A stretch of DNA of 64,000 bases, taken from positions 62,001 to 126,000 of the forward strand of contig JADQAV010000026.1 of NCBI GenBank assembly GCA_019775845.1, in the 5' to 3' direction. Shown piece after piece: positions 43,827 to 55,136 of the stretch (positions are counted from its first letter, which is position 1; each line of letters begins with the position of its first letter). A program made the translations under genes and the position numbers. Source of the stretch: Myrmaecium sp. VS I D KN 1 (lineage: Eukaryota > Ascomycota > Dothideomycetes > Valsariales > Valsariaceae). The notes beneath the pieces are model-generated. The model was not told where the DNA came from, searched no databases, and saw nothing but the letters and a program-made list of their open reading frames with translations.

Positions 43827-44584
43827 TCACAGCATTGGCTTCAGATCCGGCGATACCTGGAAGGACGCCTCCGTCTGCGCCCGGACCTCGTCCACCGTCA
43901 CGCCCTCGGCGAGCTCCACGAGCGTCAGCCCTTCCACGAAGTCGACGTCGAATACGCACTGTTTTGCGGGGGTTAGCGGTTAGCGGAGTGATGGCAAGAG
44001 ATGTGGAGAGAAGCAGAGAAGAAGAAAGACCCACCAAATCAGTAATAATCCGCGAAACGCACGTCTTGCCCGTGAGGGGGAACTCGCACTGCTTCAGCAC
44101 CTTCGGCCGGCCGTGCTTATCGGTGTGCTCCATGAGGACGACGACGCGGGTGCGCTGCGGGTTGGAGACGAGGTCCATGGCCCCGCCGAAGCCCTTGATC
44201 TTGCCCGGCAGCATCCAGTTGGCCAGGTCGCCCCGCGCGCTGACCTGCATCGCCCCCAGCATCGTCAGGTCGATCCGGCCCGCCCGGATCATGCCGAACG
44301 ACTCGTCCGACCCGAAGGTCGACGCCCCCCGCGCCAGCGTCACCGTCTCCTTGCCCGCGTTGATCAGGTCCGGGTCCTCCTCCCCCTTGGCAGGATACGG
44401 CCCCAAGCCCAGGATCCCGTTCTCCGATTGCAGCTGCACTTCCACCGATGGGTCCACGAAGCTGGGCGCCAGCATCGGCATGCCGATCCCCAGGTTCGCG
44501 TACATCCCGTTCCGGAACTCCTTCGCCGCCCGTCGGACGATGCGCTCGCGCTTGCTGGCCGCATCCTCTCCGCCTGACGCCGCT

Positions 44585-44617
<33 letters not shown>

Positions 44618-45825
44618 GCCTTCTTCAGCTCCGCCGCCGGATCCTTCGCGTTGACCACCTTCTCGATGCGCTTCGGCTCCGTCGACTGGATCACCCGACT
44701 GACGTAGATGCCCGGGACGTGCACGGCCGCGGGCTGGATGTCGCACGGTTCGACGACGTGCTCGGCCTCGACGATGGTGACCCGGGCGTTCCGCGCCATG
44801 GCGCCGTTGAAGTTCTGCGCCGCGTACCGGAACTGCACGTTCCCCAGCCGGTCCGCCTTCCAGGCCTTGACGAAGGCGTAGTCGCCCTTGATCGCCTCCT
44901 CCATCACGTAGCTCTTGCCGTCGAACACCTTGACGTCGCGCGGGGTCGAGTAGCGGGCGACGGTGCCGTCCGGGCGGTGGAGCAGGGGCAGCTCGCCCGT
45001 CTGGACGACCGTGCCGACCGCGGCGGGCGTGTAGAAGGCCGGGATGCCGTGGCCGCCCGCCCGGCACCGCTCCGCCAGCGTCCCCTGCGGCGTCAGCTCC
45101 AGCTCGATCTCGCCGCGCAGGTACATCTGCTCGAACACCCGGTTCTCCCCCACATAGCTCGCGACCATCTTCCGCACCTGCCGTGACTCCAGCAGCAGGC
45201 CCAGCCCGGACCCCACAACCCCGGCGTTGTTCGACACCGCCGTCAGGCCGGTGATGTCGGGCCGCTGCCGCACCGCCTGGATGAGCGTGTCGGGCACGCC
45301 GCACAGGCCGAAGCCGCCGCAAAGCAGGGTGCTGTCGCCCCGCATGTCCGCGATCGCCTCCGCGGCCGACCCGACCACTTTGTTAATCTCGGGCCGTCGG
45401 CTGGTGCATGCGAACGTGCGGGCGAGGAGGAGTGTCGTCTGTTGGCGGAAGGCGGCGTGGGGAGGTCAGCGGATGGTCCCGACTGGGAAAAAGACATAGA
45501 AAAGGAAGTACGGCTTCAGGAGCACGCCATCAGCACGGTGACGCACCTGGGACCTGCCACAGACGAAGTGCACGGCCGTCCGCGCAGTGAGGGTGAAAGG
45601 CGGCATTCGTGCCGCGTTTCAGAGCCGAGCTTTAGAGCCGCGGCTAAATCAAAAGCGGAGAAGCGAGCCGGAAAAGTGAAGGAGGAGAAGGAACAAGGTA
45701 AAGACGAGAGAGAGAGGAGGAGGTGCGGGTATCCAGGTATTATTCGGGGAGGAGAAGAGGAGAAGAGGAGAACAAGAAAGAGCAAGAGGAGGTGAAGAAC
45801 ATACCGGTCCCTCGGCAGGGGACAT
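43827..45825 (-). CDS. Succinyl-CoA:3-ketoacid CoA transferase (SCOT)
   Basis: SCOT moves CoA from succinyl-CoA to acetoacetate in mitochondria; fungal relatives also handle acetate or propionate-type acids. The body is two exons, 44035-45438 and 43827-43958. The alpha half has [13 protein letters not shown] and [14 protein letters not shown]; the beta half has [11 protein letters not shown] and [13 protein letters not shown] with the catalytic Glu. The protein ends SPDLKPML. The two halves are joined by a long Ala/Thr linker coded by a trinucleotide repeat (44585-44620). No ATG lies in frame upstream of 45438 before a stop, so a first exon is needed: ATG at 45825 with MSPAEGP and a GTATGT donor at 45804 fits in phase with an acceptor at 45439, giving 518 residues and a 366 nt intron. 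The sequence after the junction ([15 protein letters not shown]) suits a presequence. The first exon is tentative. Confidence 0.88.
44585..44620. repeat. (GTC)n/(GCC)n repeat in SCOT linker
   Basis: About nine GTC units and then four GCC units on the plus strand encode the Thr run and the Ala run of the SCOT interdomain linker on the minus strand. The repeat stays in frame by nature and probably varies in length. Confidence 0.9.
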
Positions 45826-46982
45826 ACAGTACGTTAGTAGAGCTCGGAGCCGCTCTCACTGCCGGTAGGTAGCTAACTAAACACCCCTACCCCTACCTTA
45901 CCCCACACTGCCCCGGGATCCCCGCCCGCCCCGCCGGACATACCCCGGATACACGCCCGGCAAAACGGTCTCGGGGCACCTCAACGCCCTGAAAGCGCGT
46001 ACCGATCTGGAGTAGGTAAGATATATATACTTAGTAATAAGGTGACACTGAGAAGATACAACAAAAAGGGAATAGGAGAAAAGAAAGAAAAAAGGAAAGA
46101 AAGGCACTTCTGCCCACGGCCACAAACTACACCGTAGGCCGGTAGCCTTACCATCAAAAGACGCACCGCACGGCACGCCAAAACCCCACCGCGCAACATT
46201 GCCGACCCCTTAGCCGACGGGACGCAGTGACTTTCGCAGCAACCGGGCGAACCGTCATCCCTTGCCCTACCGGGTCTCAAAGATGCATACATAGAGATCC
46301 TCAATGCATATCCATTAGGAAGAAAGAAGGATGAGAAGAAGTTACGTGAGACAAACCTCTTCCACCCAGACGTGAAGATCTTATTTCTTACTCGACTAGC
46401 CGATCAATCAATTAGGCCGTGACAACGAGAGTATATATCTATAGCCATCAGAGAGAAGATCCTCAAATATAAGAAACAAGATGAACCGGACGAAAAAGAA
46501 GAAGAAGAAGAAGAAGAAGAAGGGGAAAGTAAAAGCCATCATCGTCAATCATTGGAACTTTCCTATAAGAAAAAAAAATGCAAAGAAAAGAAGAGGGTAT
46601 CCCATGTTAGAAGAAAGAAGATGAAGAGATGGGCGCAAAACCAGAAAGCATCCCGAGAAAAAAAAAAAGTCCGCAACCGTCAACCACCCCGAGTCACAGA
46701 GCCATCCAACCGTTATCATGACCCCAACCATATATCATGAGATAAGCGCTGCTGCAAAGTGACTTTCCTCGCCACTAAGGAAACCAGAAAAAAAGAAAAG
46801 ATTCAAACAAGATGCGTAAGCAGCAGAATACGGAGAAAATCAGGATGGGAAGGCGGAAGAGAGGACCATCCGCAGATGTTATCAACGAAGGGCTAGCAAG
46901 GGACTCAGGGAACACCACCATACATCCATGGCGATCAATAGCAAGGGTAAGGACAACAAACCCCGACGTCGCCATCGGCTAG
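45826..46982. other. Intergenic: SCOT promoter and patatin-like gene 3' flank
   Basis: This 1.15 kb stretch is A-rich on the plus strand from about 46440 to 46830, meaning T-rich in the sense of the patatin-like transcript; it may be a long 3' UTR. It contains a GAA repeat (46497-46522). No gene was recognised. Confidence 0.5.
46497..46522. repeat. (GAA)n microsatellite
   Basis: About eight to nine perfect GAA units lie in the intergenic or 3' UTR sequence of the patatin-like gene. Confidence 0.9.
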
Positions 46983-48983
46983 TCACCGTCCGATGAACTC
47001 CGGCTTCCGCGCCACGTTCACCATCGGCGGCGGGCCGTCCGTGTCCGGGTACGGCAAGCTGATGCCGCCCAGCGGCGGCGAACGGTTCAGCACCGGCGCC
47101 AGCCGGGGGCTCCCCACCGGCGACGACGTCGTCATCTCCTCGCCCGGCTCCAAGGGGTAGGGGATCGGCGTCTTGGGCGGAACCGGCGGGGGGCTGGCCG
47201 GCATGGCGATCACGCCGTCGCCCTGGCTCGGCGGCCGGAAGGGGTGGTCGAAGGACTCGCCGCTGCGGCGCGGGGGCGGCGACGGCACGATCGAGGAATT
47301 CGAGATGCGGTAGGTGTTGCTGAAGTCGCCGGAGAAGCGGTCGTGAGCCGCCTGAGCGTCCGGGTCGCTGTCGACTGGCTGCGGGTATTCGTCAGAGGAG
47401 ACCACCTGCGGAGGGTACTGCTTCGCGGCCGCGGAGTCAGGATTAAGGAGTGAGTCGGTGATGTATGGCCGTTCGCGGAAGACAGGATGGACTTCCTCGG
47501 CGGGAAGCTCGACGGCCAAGGGATTGGACGGGGGCGGAGGAGAGTAGGGCTTTTGGATCTCAGGAAGCGGCTTGTCGCCGGGAAGCGGGTGGCCGTTGAG
47601 AGTACGCTCCCATCGCAGCTTGGCGCGGTGGATCTTCGAGAGTTTGGCGGCGGCGCTGAGGTTCATGTTCTGCACGTCGTTCTTCGCGAGGTAGCGACGA
47701 GTGCTGGTGCTAATATCCGCGAGCCGTGACCATTCGTTCATCCCGAAATCTCCAACACCAACCTCCACGTTCAGACGGTAGTAATTCTCTGGGTTGACAT
47801 GGCGCCTGCCCAAGTGCTCGTGCAACATGTACTGATGCGTGTCTTCACACCCTTCAATCTTGGAGATCAGCTTCCTCCGCGCCTCCGCGAAACTGCCAAA
47901 CTCGCTCGAGACGAAGCCCTCCCACCATTCGTGCTGCTGATGATGTGTGCCAGGAGGGCGCTTGCCGGTGCCCAAGCTAACAAAGACACCGACCTCTCGC
48001 CCTGGCCACTCGTTGCAGACCGCCTCGTCAAGAATTTGGGGAGCCGGGTTGTATTTGCCGGCACCTTCATCAAGAAACACAGACTGTCCGATCTGGATAG
48101 GCTTAAATGCCAGCGCGGTCGCACAAGTCGCCCTTCCCGCCTGCCAGATCGTGCAGTCGAATTCCGGGGCCGGCTCTTTGCGGGAATCGTAAGAACGGAG
48201 CAGGACCGAGTTACCGTTTTTAGGGGTGCCTTTGTAAACAGCAGTCACAGCTCTACAAACACGTCAGCATGAGGGCAAAATACTAATCAAGCAAGAGGCT
48301 TACGTTTTCGTTCGCTCTTCTCTATCGTCATAAAGCAGTGCGTTTGGGTTTCCCCATCTCGAGAACGCCAAGGAGCTCCGCGCTGCCACTGGCGACATTC
48401 CGATTTGGCTGTATCGGCTGGCATTGCTGATGCTTCTTTGAGGACCGGGTGATAGCGGCGCTCGAAGGTCGCCAACCGAAGCCATCGCGTGGTCATTCCC
48501 CTCCTCTTCGTGGATCGTATGTTCTCTCACGCACTCCCGGATGGCCTCCTCCAACTTGCTCGCCTTGAACAACGTTGATCGGTATGGTATGCCCGCGAAC
48601 GTCTTATCCGTCTCGAACACTCGCTTGGTCATCCGAACATAAACGTCCTTGCAGGTATCCAAGTCCAGCCGCAGCCTTCCCAGCATGATAGCGATCAAAC
48701 CTCCGGTACCTGTACCCGCGATAAGGTCAAAGTGATCGCACGGCTTGGGGATCTCATGTCTCTTCGGCGCCCGCCCTTCAATCTCAACGAATGTTCGATG
48801 CATGAGCTCCTGAAGGAGGATGAGCATGGAATAGCCGCGGACACCACCGCCATCTTTCCAGCGGTCAGCATGCGCTTCGGGGGCCTCTTGGCGGTCTCAC
48901 TCACCTAATGACAATATGCGCAGCGGCGGTCCTTTGGTTGTATCTTTCCGGCGCACCCGGCTCACCTCCATCCTTGACTCCAT
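46983..48983 (-). CDS. Patatin-like phospholipase-fold protein lacking the catalytic serine
   Basis: Exons 48905-48983, 48304-48853 and 46983-48252 give 632 residues. The patatin fold is evident: PPLRILSLDGGGVRGYSML (oxyanion-hole Gly run, split by intron 1 at the Asp codon), FDLIAGTGTGGLIAIMLGRL at the nucleophile elbow, and VFLDEGAGKYNPAP for the dyad Asp. In active enzymes the elbow is G-x-S-x-G; here the serine position is Gly (codon 48709-48711), so lipase activity is unlikely while the oxyanion loop and Asp remain. The C-terminal ~230 residues are disordered and Pro-rich (SPPPPSNPLAVELP, PASPPPVPPKTPIPYP), possibly SH3-binding. The start MESRMEVSRV at 48983 was chosen because it joins in phase; the next Met is four codons on. 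Probably a binding or regulatory protein. Confidence 0.85.
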
Positions 48984-49792
48984 GGCGAAGATGTGTGAAG
49001 GCAGCTTGAAGTGAGTGCTCTCTGCTAGGTGCGTGACGGGGGTGTATCAACGTTGTTTTCCTTTTCCTCGTGTACAGGTCGATGTTGTTTGCTGAGGGTG
49101 GATGATGTACTCTTGAGCGGAAGAGCAGAAGAGAAGGTTCCACGAGCGTGAGGATGTGTCAGCGGTCGCGCTTGTGCAGCTAAAGGCTTTCACTGGTAAG
49201 GCGTTCGCGCAGGCTGACTGTGCGGAGCGTCAAGGTCAGAGGATGCTAAGATCTCAAGAAGCGGCGGTGGGGCGAGATAGCCGTGGTCCCGGGTTGGGGC
49301 GCAGGAACTTGAAAGGTGGAGAAGGTGTTTGAGGCAACAGAGGGGACAGACAACAGGTTCGGGCATCCGCGCTGCTCGTCACCGCACCAGCGGCGAAGGC
49401 ACGAAGGTACCCAGGAAGTGCCCGGCCGGGCCATGATTAGCGGGGAAGATGACATAGCCGCCCGCTGTTTAACGGTGGCTGTGCACGCGAGGCCGAGCAA
49501 CCCGCACCGTGCTCAGCCATCATAAGCAAAGAAGCCGAGCCTGCCACCGCTTCGTTAGAGATGGATGTCCACTCATGTGGAGAGCTTGTATCTGCAGGCT
49601 CGACCGCTTGTTGACCTCGAATGTGCACTACTTCGGGGTCTCAGGTTACCCTTGGAGACGGTGTGTTTCCAAAATCACTGAATATACAGCCATCATACAT
49701 ACAAACACCCTCCCAGCCTTTTTGTATAGTGTCCCAGAAATCCCTTCTAAGTCTTTTGACACGTCCCAAACATGATCGAAATTCTTCATCCA
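48984..49792. other. Patatin-like gene promoter and ADE2 3' flank
   Basis: About 800 bp between two minus-strand genes. No recognisable coding sequence or RNA is seen. Confidence 0.5.
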
Positions 49793-51544
49793 CTACTTGC
49801 CCATCCCCTCCAAGTACTTCGCCGGGCCAATCTCCGCCAACTTCGCGTCCTTGGCTAGCACCTCTTCCTCATTCTTCTGGGCATACTGCCTCAGCAGTTC
49901 GGCAATCGTCTCGTCGCTCGTGCCCAGGATCCTCGCTGCCAGGAGGGCCGCGTTGGTAGAGTTGTTAATGCCCACCGTCGCCACCGGCTCACCGCGAGGC
50001 ATCTGGCTCATCGAGTAGAGCGAGTCCACACCGTCAAGCACGCTAGCCTTGACCGGCACCCCGATGACGGGCAGTACGGTCCACGAGGCCGCCATGCCGG
50101 GAAGATGCGCAGCGCCTCCTGCGGCCGCAATGATAACCTTGAAGCCCTCGCTCTTCGCACGCTTGGCGAAGGTGCGCATCCAATCTGGCGTGCGATGAGC
50201 CGAAGTGATCCGGGCCTCGTAGAGAATCTTGAAGGCCTCAAGGATTTGGAAGGCCGGCCGCAGCACAGGCATGTCGCTATCGGATCCCATGACGACCGCA
50301 ACGACGGGTTTTTGGGGCCCAGGCTGATGGGAGCCCTTAGGCTTGTCCTTTTGGGCGTCTACCGCGTCGATGAGGGGTTGAATCAAGGTCTCGGCCGCAG
50401 TCATGCTAGGTGCCGTGACCACTAAGTGACCCATCTTGCGACCAGGGCGGGCATCTCCTTTGCCGTAGAGGTGGATGCTAGTACGAGGGTTGGAGAGAGC
50501 CGCTTTTGCGATTTGAAGATGAGAGTCGGCGGTCTTTCCGCCAAGGATATTCAGCATGATGGCCGGTTCGCGCAACTGAAGGCTGGATTCCGGAATAGGG
50601 AGGTCAAGAATGGCACGCAGGTGAGCGTCATATTGGGAAACAGGGCATGCTTCGATAGTGTAATGACCGGAGCTGAAGCCGTAATTAGTATATCGTCAAG
50701 ACAATACTATGATGGGACGCAAGACTTACTTGTGCGGGCGAGGAGCAATCTCGTTGATGAGCAATTCACCGTCCTCTAACAAAAACATCTCAACGCCGAA
50801 TACACCCTTGCCATCGAAAGCAGCAATGGCCTTGCGAGCCAACGCCTGAGCATCTGCTAGAGACTGCGCGCTTACGTTCCTCGCCGGCGCATATACCAGC
50901 TTGCAAATGCTGTCCTCGTGGACCGTCTCGACAGTCGGATAGGCCAGAACGCCGTCCTTGGTCTTCACAACCATGACCGCCAACTCCTTGGTAAAGCGCG
51001 CCCACTTCTCCGCATAAAGCGGCCGACCGCCCAAAGCCTTGAACGCATCAGGCACGTCCGCTTCGCTCTTGACAGGGTAGTTTCCGCGACCGTCGTATGC
51101 TTCCGTCTTGGACTTCAGCATGAACGGATACCCCAGCGCTCTTCCAACTTCCCTCAGACCCTCCTCGTCCTTTCCCTCGAGGTCAACGCTCTCGGCCGTT
51201 GCAACACCGTGAGCCTGGAGATGCTGCTTCTGGGCGAACTTGTCCTTGATAGTCCGGAGGGTCCTCCAATGCGGCTGTACGTCGACTTGCGAAGCGACTT
51301 GCTCGAGCACCGTGGTATCCACGTGCTCGATCTCGACTGTAACGACGTCACACTTTTGCGCCAACTCCTTGATAGCAGCGGGATCCTTGAAGGAACCGGT
51401 GATGTGACCATCGTGAGCTGAGATTTGCTTCGCAGGCGCCTTATCAGCGTCGAGGATATTGACTTGGACATTCAGACGGTTCGCGGCTTCCACCAGCATA
51501 CGGCCTAGCTGGCCGCCGCCAAGCACACCAACGCGCTTATCCAT
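49793..51544 (-). CDS. ade2: Phosphoribosylaminoimidazole carboxylase
   Basis: This bifunctional-type fungal enzyme makes CAIR from AIR and CO2 in purine synthesis; loss in yeast gives red colonies. Exons 50730-51544 and 49793-50672 give 564 residues. The N-terminal ATP-grasp (PurK-like) part has VGVLGGGQLGRML (1-20), KSKTEAYDGRGNYPV, AEKWARFTKELAVMV and [21 protein letters not shown], the last spanning the 57 nt intron. The C-terminal PurE-like part (~390-564) has VVAVVMGSDSDMPVL, ITSAHRTPDWM, IIAAAGGAAHLPGM and VATVGINNSTNAALLAARIL. All hallmark segments of both halves are intact. Patatin-like gene downstream and RPL18 upstream, none related in function. Confidence 0.97.
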
Positions 51545-52156
51545 CCTAGGGAAGAGATGTCTGAGAGCAGGATTCCGGATGCGAAAGGGAACTGCGCGTA
51601 GAAGGGTATATAGTGTGTTGCAGTATGCAGTGCTGAAACCAGAGATCCCCGTGACGTGGGTTTCAAGCCAGATGAGGGTAGTGACTCGATGGGGAAGTAG
51701 CGATAGTTATGGAGCCCCGCGCTATTTAGTGCCCCAACGCGCAAAATTCGAACCCACCCAGAGTCCACACAATTGGGGATAGGTAAGCTGGATTCGCTGG
51801 GCTGAGAGCGGTGTGTTCGACCATACTATAAAGTGCACGTAGCTAGACGTGATAGTTGTGATATGCAAAACTTCAACGAGCCGAGCTCGGCGGAAATCCA
51901 GAAGCTGGATTATACTATACGCTTGCCACGACTTGGATACAGAGAAGCATTCATTTCAAAATCATGATGGACCGGGAAGGGTTCATAATTCCTCGCTACA
52001 TGACTAGAGTAGAAGACATCATTGTCTTTATTTTTGAGAAGAACCCCGAAAAGAAGATGCGCCATTCCGAAAGCGCTCCTTGAGTATTCGGAACCCAACA
52101 ACCGCTTTTTCCAGACCAACAACCACGGATTTCGCCGCAAGCTAAACGGTAACCGT
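51545..52156. other. ADE2 promoter region and RPL18 3' flank
   Basis: About 610 bp between minus-strand genes with no recognisable gene. The ADE2 regulatory region should lie next to 51545. No element was identified with confidence. Confidence 0.5.
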
Positions 52157-52957
52157 TTACACCTTGAAACCCCTGGACCTTCTGCGACCACGAGCCTTCT
52201 CGAACTTGCGACCCTTGCTCTCGACGTAGGGTTTCTGCAACGAAGTCAGTCTTAACGTGCATCGCTCGGCCCGCTTTATCCAGAAAACATACCTTGTGGG
52301 AGTGAGGGCCGAAACCGAAATGCTTCACGGCCTCACGGGCGTTCTTAGGACCGCGGAGAAGGACAGTGTTGGCACCGGTAGGAGCACGGATTGCGAGCTC
52401 ATCGAGCGTAAGGGTCTCACCACCAGCGGCGAGGATCCTGGCACGGGCAGTCGCGGTGAAGCGGAGAGCCGCAACAGTCATCTTGGGGACGGTGAGAAGA
52501 CGGTTGTCATCAGTGACGGTGCCAACGATGACAATGATCTTTCCGCTGTGCTCCTCCTTGGCGTGGGGGTTCAGGGCGGTCTTGACGATGCGGCTGATAG
52601 AGACGGGAGGGCGGTTGATGCGGGACATGAACAGACGGCGGAGGACAACCTTGTTGAAGGCCGAGTCGGTACGGCCTGATGAGGTTCGTTAGACACCATT
52701 GCGAGCGGCGATTTTGAAGGGCAGTGGAATACGTACGGGCAAGGAAGCGGTAGAGCTTCACGAGCAGCTTGAGGTACACGTTGTCGCTCTTGGGAGCCTT
52801 GCGGTGAGTGCTCCGCACATGGTGTCTGTCCAAATCGATACCTGGGAGGTTGCGCCTTTGTCAGTACTACTCATGGCAGGCTGACTGAGACTCGCAGACG
52901 AAGGATCTCTCGATCATCTTCATGGTCTGCTCAGATTGAGAGTATTCACGTACCCAT
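52157..52957 (-). CDS. rpl18: 60S ribosomal protein L18 (eL18)
   Basis: eL18 is a large-subunit protein on the solvent side. Four exons (52954-52957, 52737-52841, 52293-52675, 52157-52234) give 189 residues. The first exon is just ATGG, so the initiator Met and one base of Gly-2 are separated from the rest by a 112 nt intron. The protein reads [37 protein letters not shown], then [34 protein letters not shown], and ends [12 protein letters not shown], all conserved eL18. The second intron joins [16 protein letters not shown] and the third joins [16 protein letters not shown]. Lengths and phases fit only this splicing. Confidence 0.97.
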
Positions 52958-53541
52958 CTCGACGGTGTTGCTGTGCGGTCCTGTAGGTTAGTTGAGCACT
53001 GGAGGTTGACTTTTCAATTTTGCGATGTTTCTGGAGGGAGGTGGTGCTCGCTTAGCTAGCCTTTCCTATTTTAGTGCGCTTGAGACCCCTGCACGAAATC
53101 TTCGCCTGGGCTTGAAGTCTACAGGCTGGGCGCTCGTACTCTCGAGGCTGGGCGCTTGGCACACCTGATGAAAGATGCTCATGCAATACGCACGGAGTAA
53201 CAGCTTCAACCGATACCGCTTCCTATATGAAATTTTCATTGATCCCTGCATATCCTATTTCGTCCTCTTGCCAAAAAAGGGTAACATATTCGTGTATGTT
53301 ATAGCAGAGGCTGAGCGTAGTCAAATGCTAAGAGTGGTTTTGGTAATGATATAGAAGTCCAACCGCACGGGCTGACGGATCGATTTGAACAATGGTATTT
53401 TGTTTATGACTCCAAACTCCGCCAAAATGCTTTCCTGTCCATACATATTTTGAGCCCGGATCAACGCCAATGCAATGCTCCCTAAAGCTAACCATAGCAA
53501 ATCAGCCACGTCGTGGTAACCATAGAGCCCAGATAGAAAGA
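52958..53541. other. RPL18 promoter region and SOF1 3' flank
   Basis: About 580 bp between two minus-strand ribosome-related genes. No gene is seen. AT-rich sequence near 53270-53400 suits the SOF1 3' end. Confidence 0.5.
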
Positions 53542-54882
53542 TCACTGCTCTGTAGCCAAAACCATCTTTTCTCTTTCTGCCTTCCTTCTCATCTGCCCCT
53601 TCTTCGTATGCCTCCTTTCGTTCTCCTCCCGCCTCTTGATCGCCTTGATCTCCTCGGCCTTGATCTCGGCAGCCTTTTTGACCTGCTTCGGCACATGCCT
53701 GTGTCTCGCAATACGCTTGATCTCGGGCATGTGCGCGTATCTCTCTTTGAGCGCAGCATCATACTCAAGCTTCTGCCTCTCGCGGAATGACTTCACACCT
53801 TGACGATCCGATGCGCGAGCCCGCCAGATACGGATGTTGCCGTCGTCAGAGCCAGACAGGACGTAGTTGTTATCCGGAGTAAAGGCACAAGAGAAGACAC
53901 GTTGCATGCGTTTTGTGTGGTAGATATCTCTCGAGTGGCCTTTCGATCGGTTCCAGAGCCTGATGGTCCGATCATAGGAAGCCGTTACTAAATCCTCGCC
54001 CGTGGGACTGAACTCTACATCCATAACAGCAGCGACGTGGTCACGAAGCACATTCAAAGCGCGCTTCATATTCCGCATGTCGAAGATATAGGCGTTGTGA
54101 TCCTCGTTTGCCACAGCGAAGTTGAACGCCTCCATAGGGTTCCAGGCGATCTTATTTGAGGCGAGAGTAAGAACAGTCTTATGAAGAGGAGAGTTGGTAC
54201 GTAGATCATAGAGAATGATTGAGCGATCGGTAGCGGCAGATGCGAGAATAGAAGTCTCGGTTTGGTTGAACGACACGCACGAGATGGTATCGACAGAGGT
54301 TGGCCAGGCGAGACTTTGGATGGGTGTCGACGAAGGCCTAGTAGTATCGTAAACAGAGATCTGTGTACTGCTGGCAGCAAAGTTTGGCAGGTGCCGGTGA
54401 TGTGATATCGAGGTGAGAGCCCCATTGGTGAGCCAGGTAGCAACAGGCGGGCTTTCGGAGGCGGTGTTGTATGGATCCCATAGCTTGATGGCCTTGTCCG
54501 TACCGCAAGAAAGCAGCTTCTTATCTCTTGTCCAACATATCGATTTGACGAGGTTCTCATGGGCAGTTGTGGTCCACGCCTCTTCCCGCGAAGGCAAATC
54601 CCAGACCTTCACCACTCCGTCACCGCTTGCTGAGCCCAGGTGATCCAAACTGAGCGGGTCTTTAGCAAGCGCATAGACGCCATCGACATGCCCCTTGCCC
54701 AGGGAAGCTAAGAATGGCTGCGCAAACATGCGCTCCATCTTGGTCGCATTGAGTGCTCTGGTGTATTCTCTGGCTCGTTCGAAAGGATGCAACGCCGGAT
54801 CAAGGTTTCGAGGCATCCGGGCCACATCTGAGCCCGGAGCCTGTTGCGACGAGGTCGGCCGACTAAGCGCTTTGATCTTCAT
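53542..54882 (-). CDS. sof1: rRNA-processing WD40 protein Sof1 (DCAF13)
   Basis: Sof1 is a nucleolar U3 snoRNP/SSU-processome subunit needed for 18S rRNA maturation. It is a single exon of 446 residues, close to the family length. The start MKIKALSRPTSSQQAPGSDVARMPRNLDPALHPFEREY-like segment and RALNATKMERMFAQPF are diagnostic. WD blades include LGSASGDGVVKVWDL, LLSCGTDKAIKLWDP, LVTASYDRTIRLWN and VLSGSDDGNIRIWRA. The Sof1 C-terminal domain (~365-440) is very basic, with YAHMPEIKRIARHRHVPK and KAIKRREENERRHTKKG. It is divergent from RPL27, with 254 bp between the start codons. Confidence 0.96.
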   Translation of the reverse strand: MKIKALSRPTSSQQAPGSDVARMPRNLDPALHPFERAREYTRALNATKMERMFAQPFLASLGKGHVDGVYALAKDPLSLDHLGSASGDGVVKVWDLPSREEAWTTTAHENLVKSICWTRDKKLLSCGTDKAIKLWDPYNTASESPPVATWLTNGALTSISHHRHLPNFAASSTQISVYDTTRPSSTPIQSLAWPTSVDTISCVSFNQTETSILASAATDRSIILYDLRTNSPLHKTVLTLASNKIAWNPMEAFNFAVANEDHNAYIFDMRNMKRALNVLRDHVAAVMDVEFSPTGEDLVTASYDRTIRLWNRSKGHSRDIYHTKRMQRVFSCAFTPDNNYVLSGSDDGNIRIWRARASDRQGVKSFRERQKLEYDAALKERYAHMPEIKRIARHRHVPKQVKKAAEIKAEEIKAIKRREENERRHTKKGQMRRKAEREKMVLATEQ

Positions 54883-55136
54883 GGTTGTGGCAGCTCACTC
54901 AGTGATTGCGATCCATCACCGGGGGTGTGAGGCGGAGCTTGAACAAGTACTTTCAATAATTTTCCTGGAGGGCTGACCCTGCGGCGGGGAATGTTGGTTC
55001 CTGATTGGGTGCATCGGCTCGCTTGTTGATCCAGCTCCGACCGCCGCCCACAACCGAGATTCTGGGTGGAAATATCCTCAACGACATCCTCACGAACGAC
55101 GACCAGGTCCCTCTACTAACGACAACCGCAGCCAAG
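54883..55136. promoter_or_regulatory. Compact divergent promoter of SOF1 and RPL27
   Basis: Only 254 bp separate the start codons of a ribosome-assembly factor and a ribosomal protein. The RPL27 side has a CA/CT-rich leader up to the ATG. A shared control region is likely from spacing alone; no named element is claimed. Confidence 0.6.

Noticed and set aside
44117-45322. 401-codon frame in a second phase of the SCOT gene
   Set aside because: It is a Gly/Arg/Ala-rich shadow caused by high GC at third positions; the SCOT frame carries all family motifs.
52842-52953. C/D-box snoRNA inside RPL18 intron 1
   Set aside because: There is a CTGA and a loose GATGA-like word, but no proper C box, terminal stem or guide pairing could be shown.
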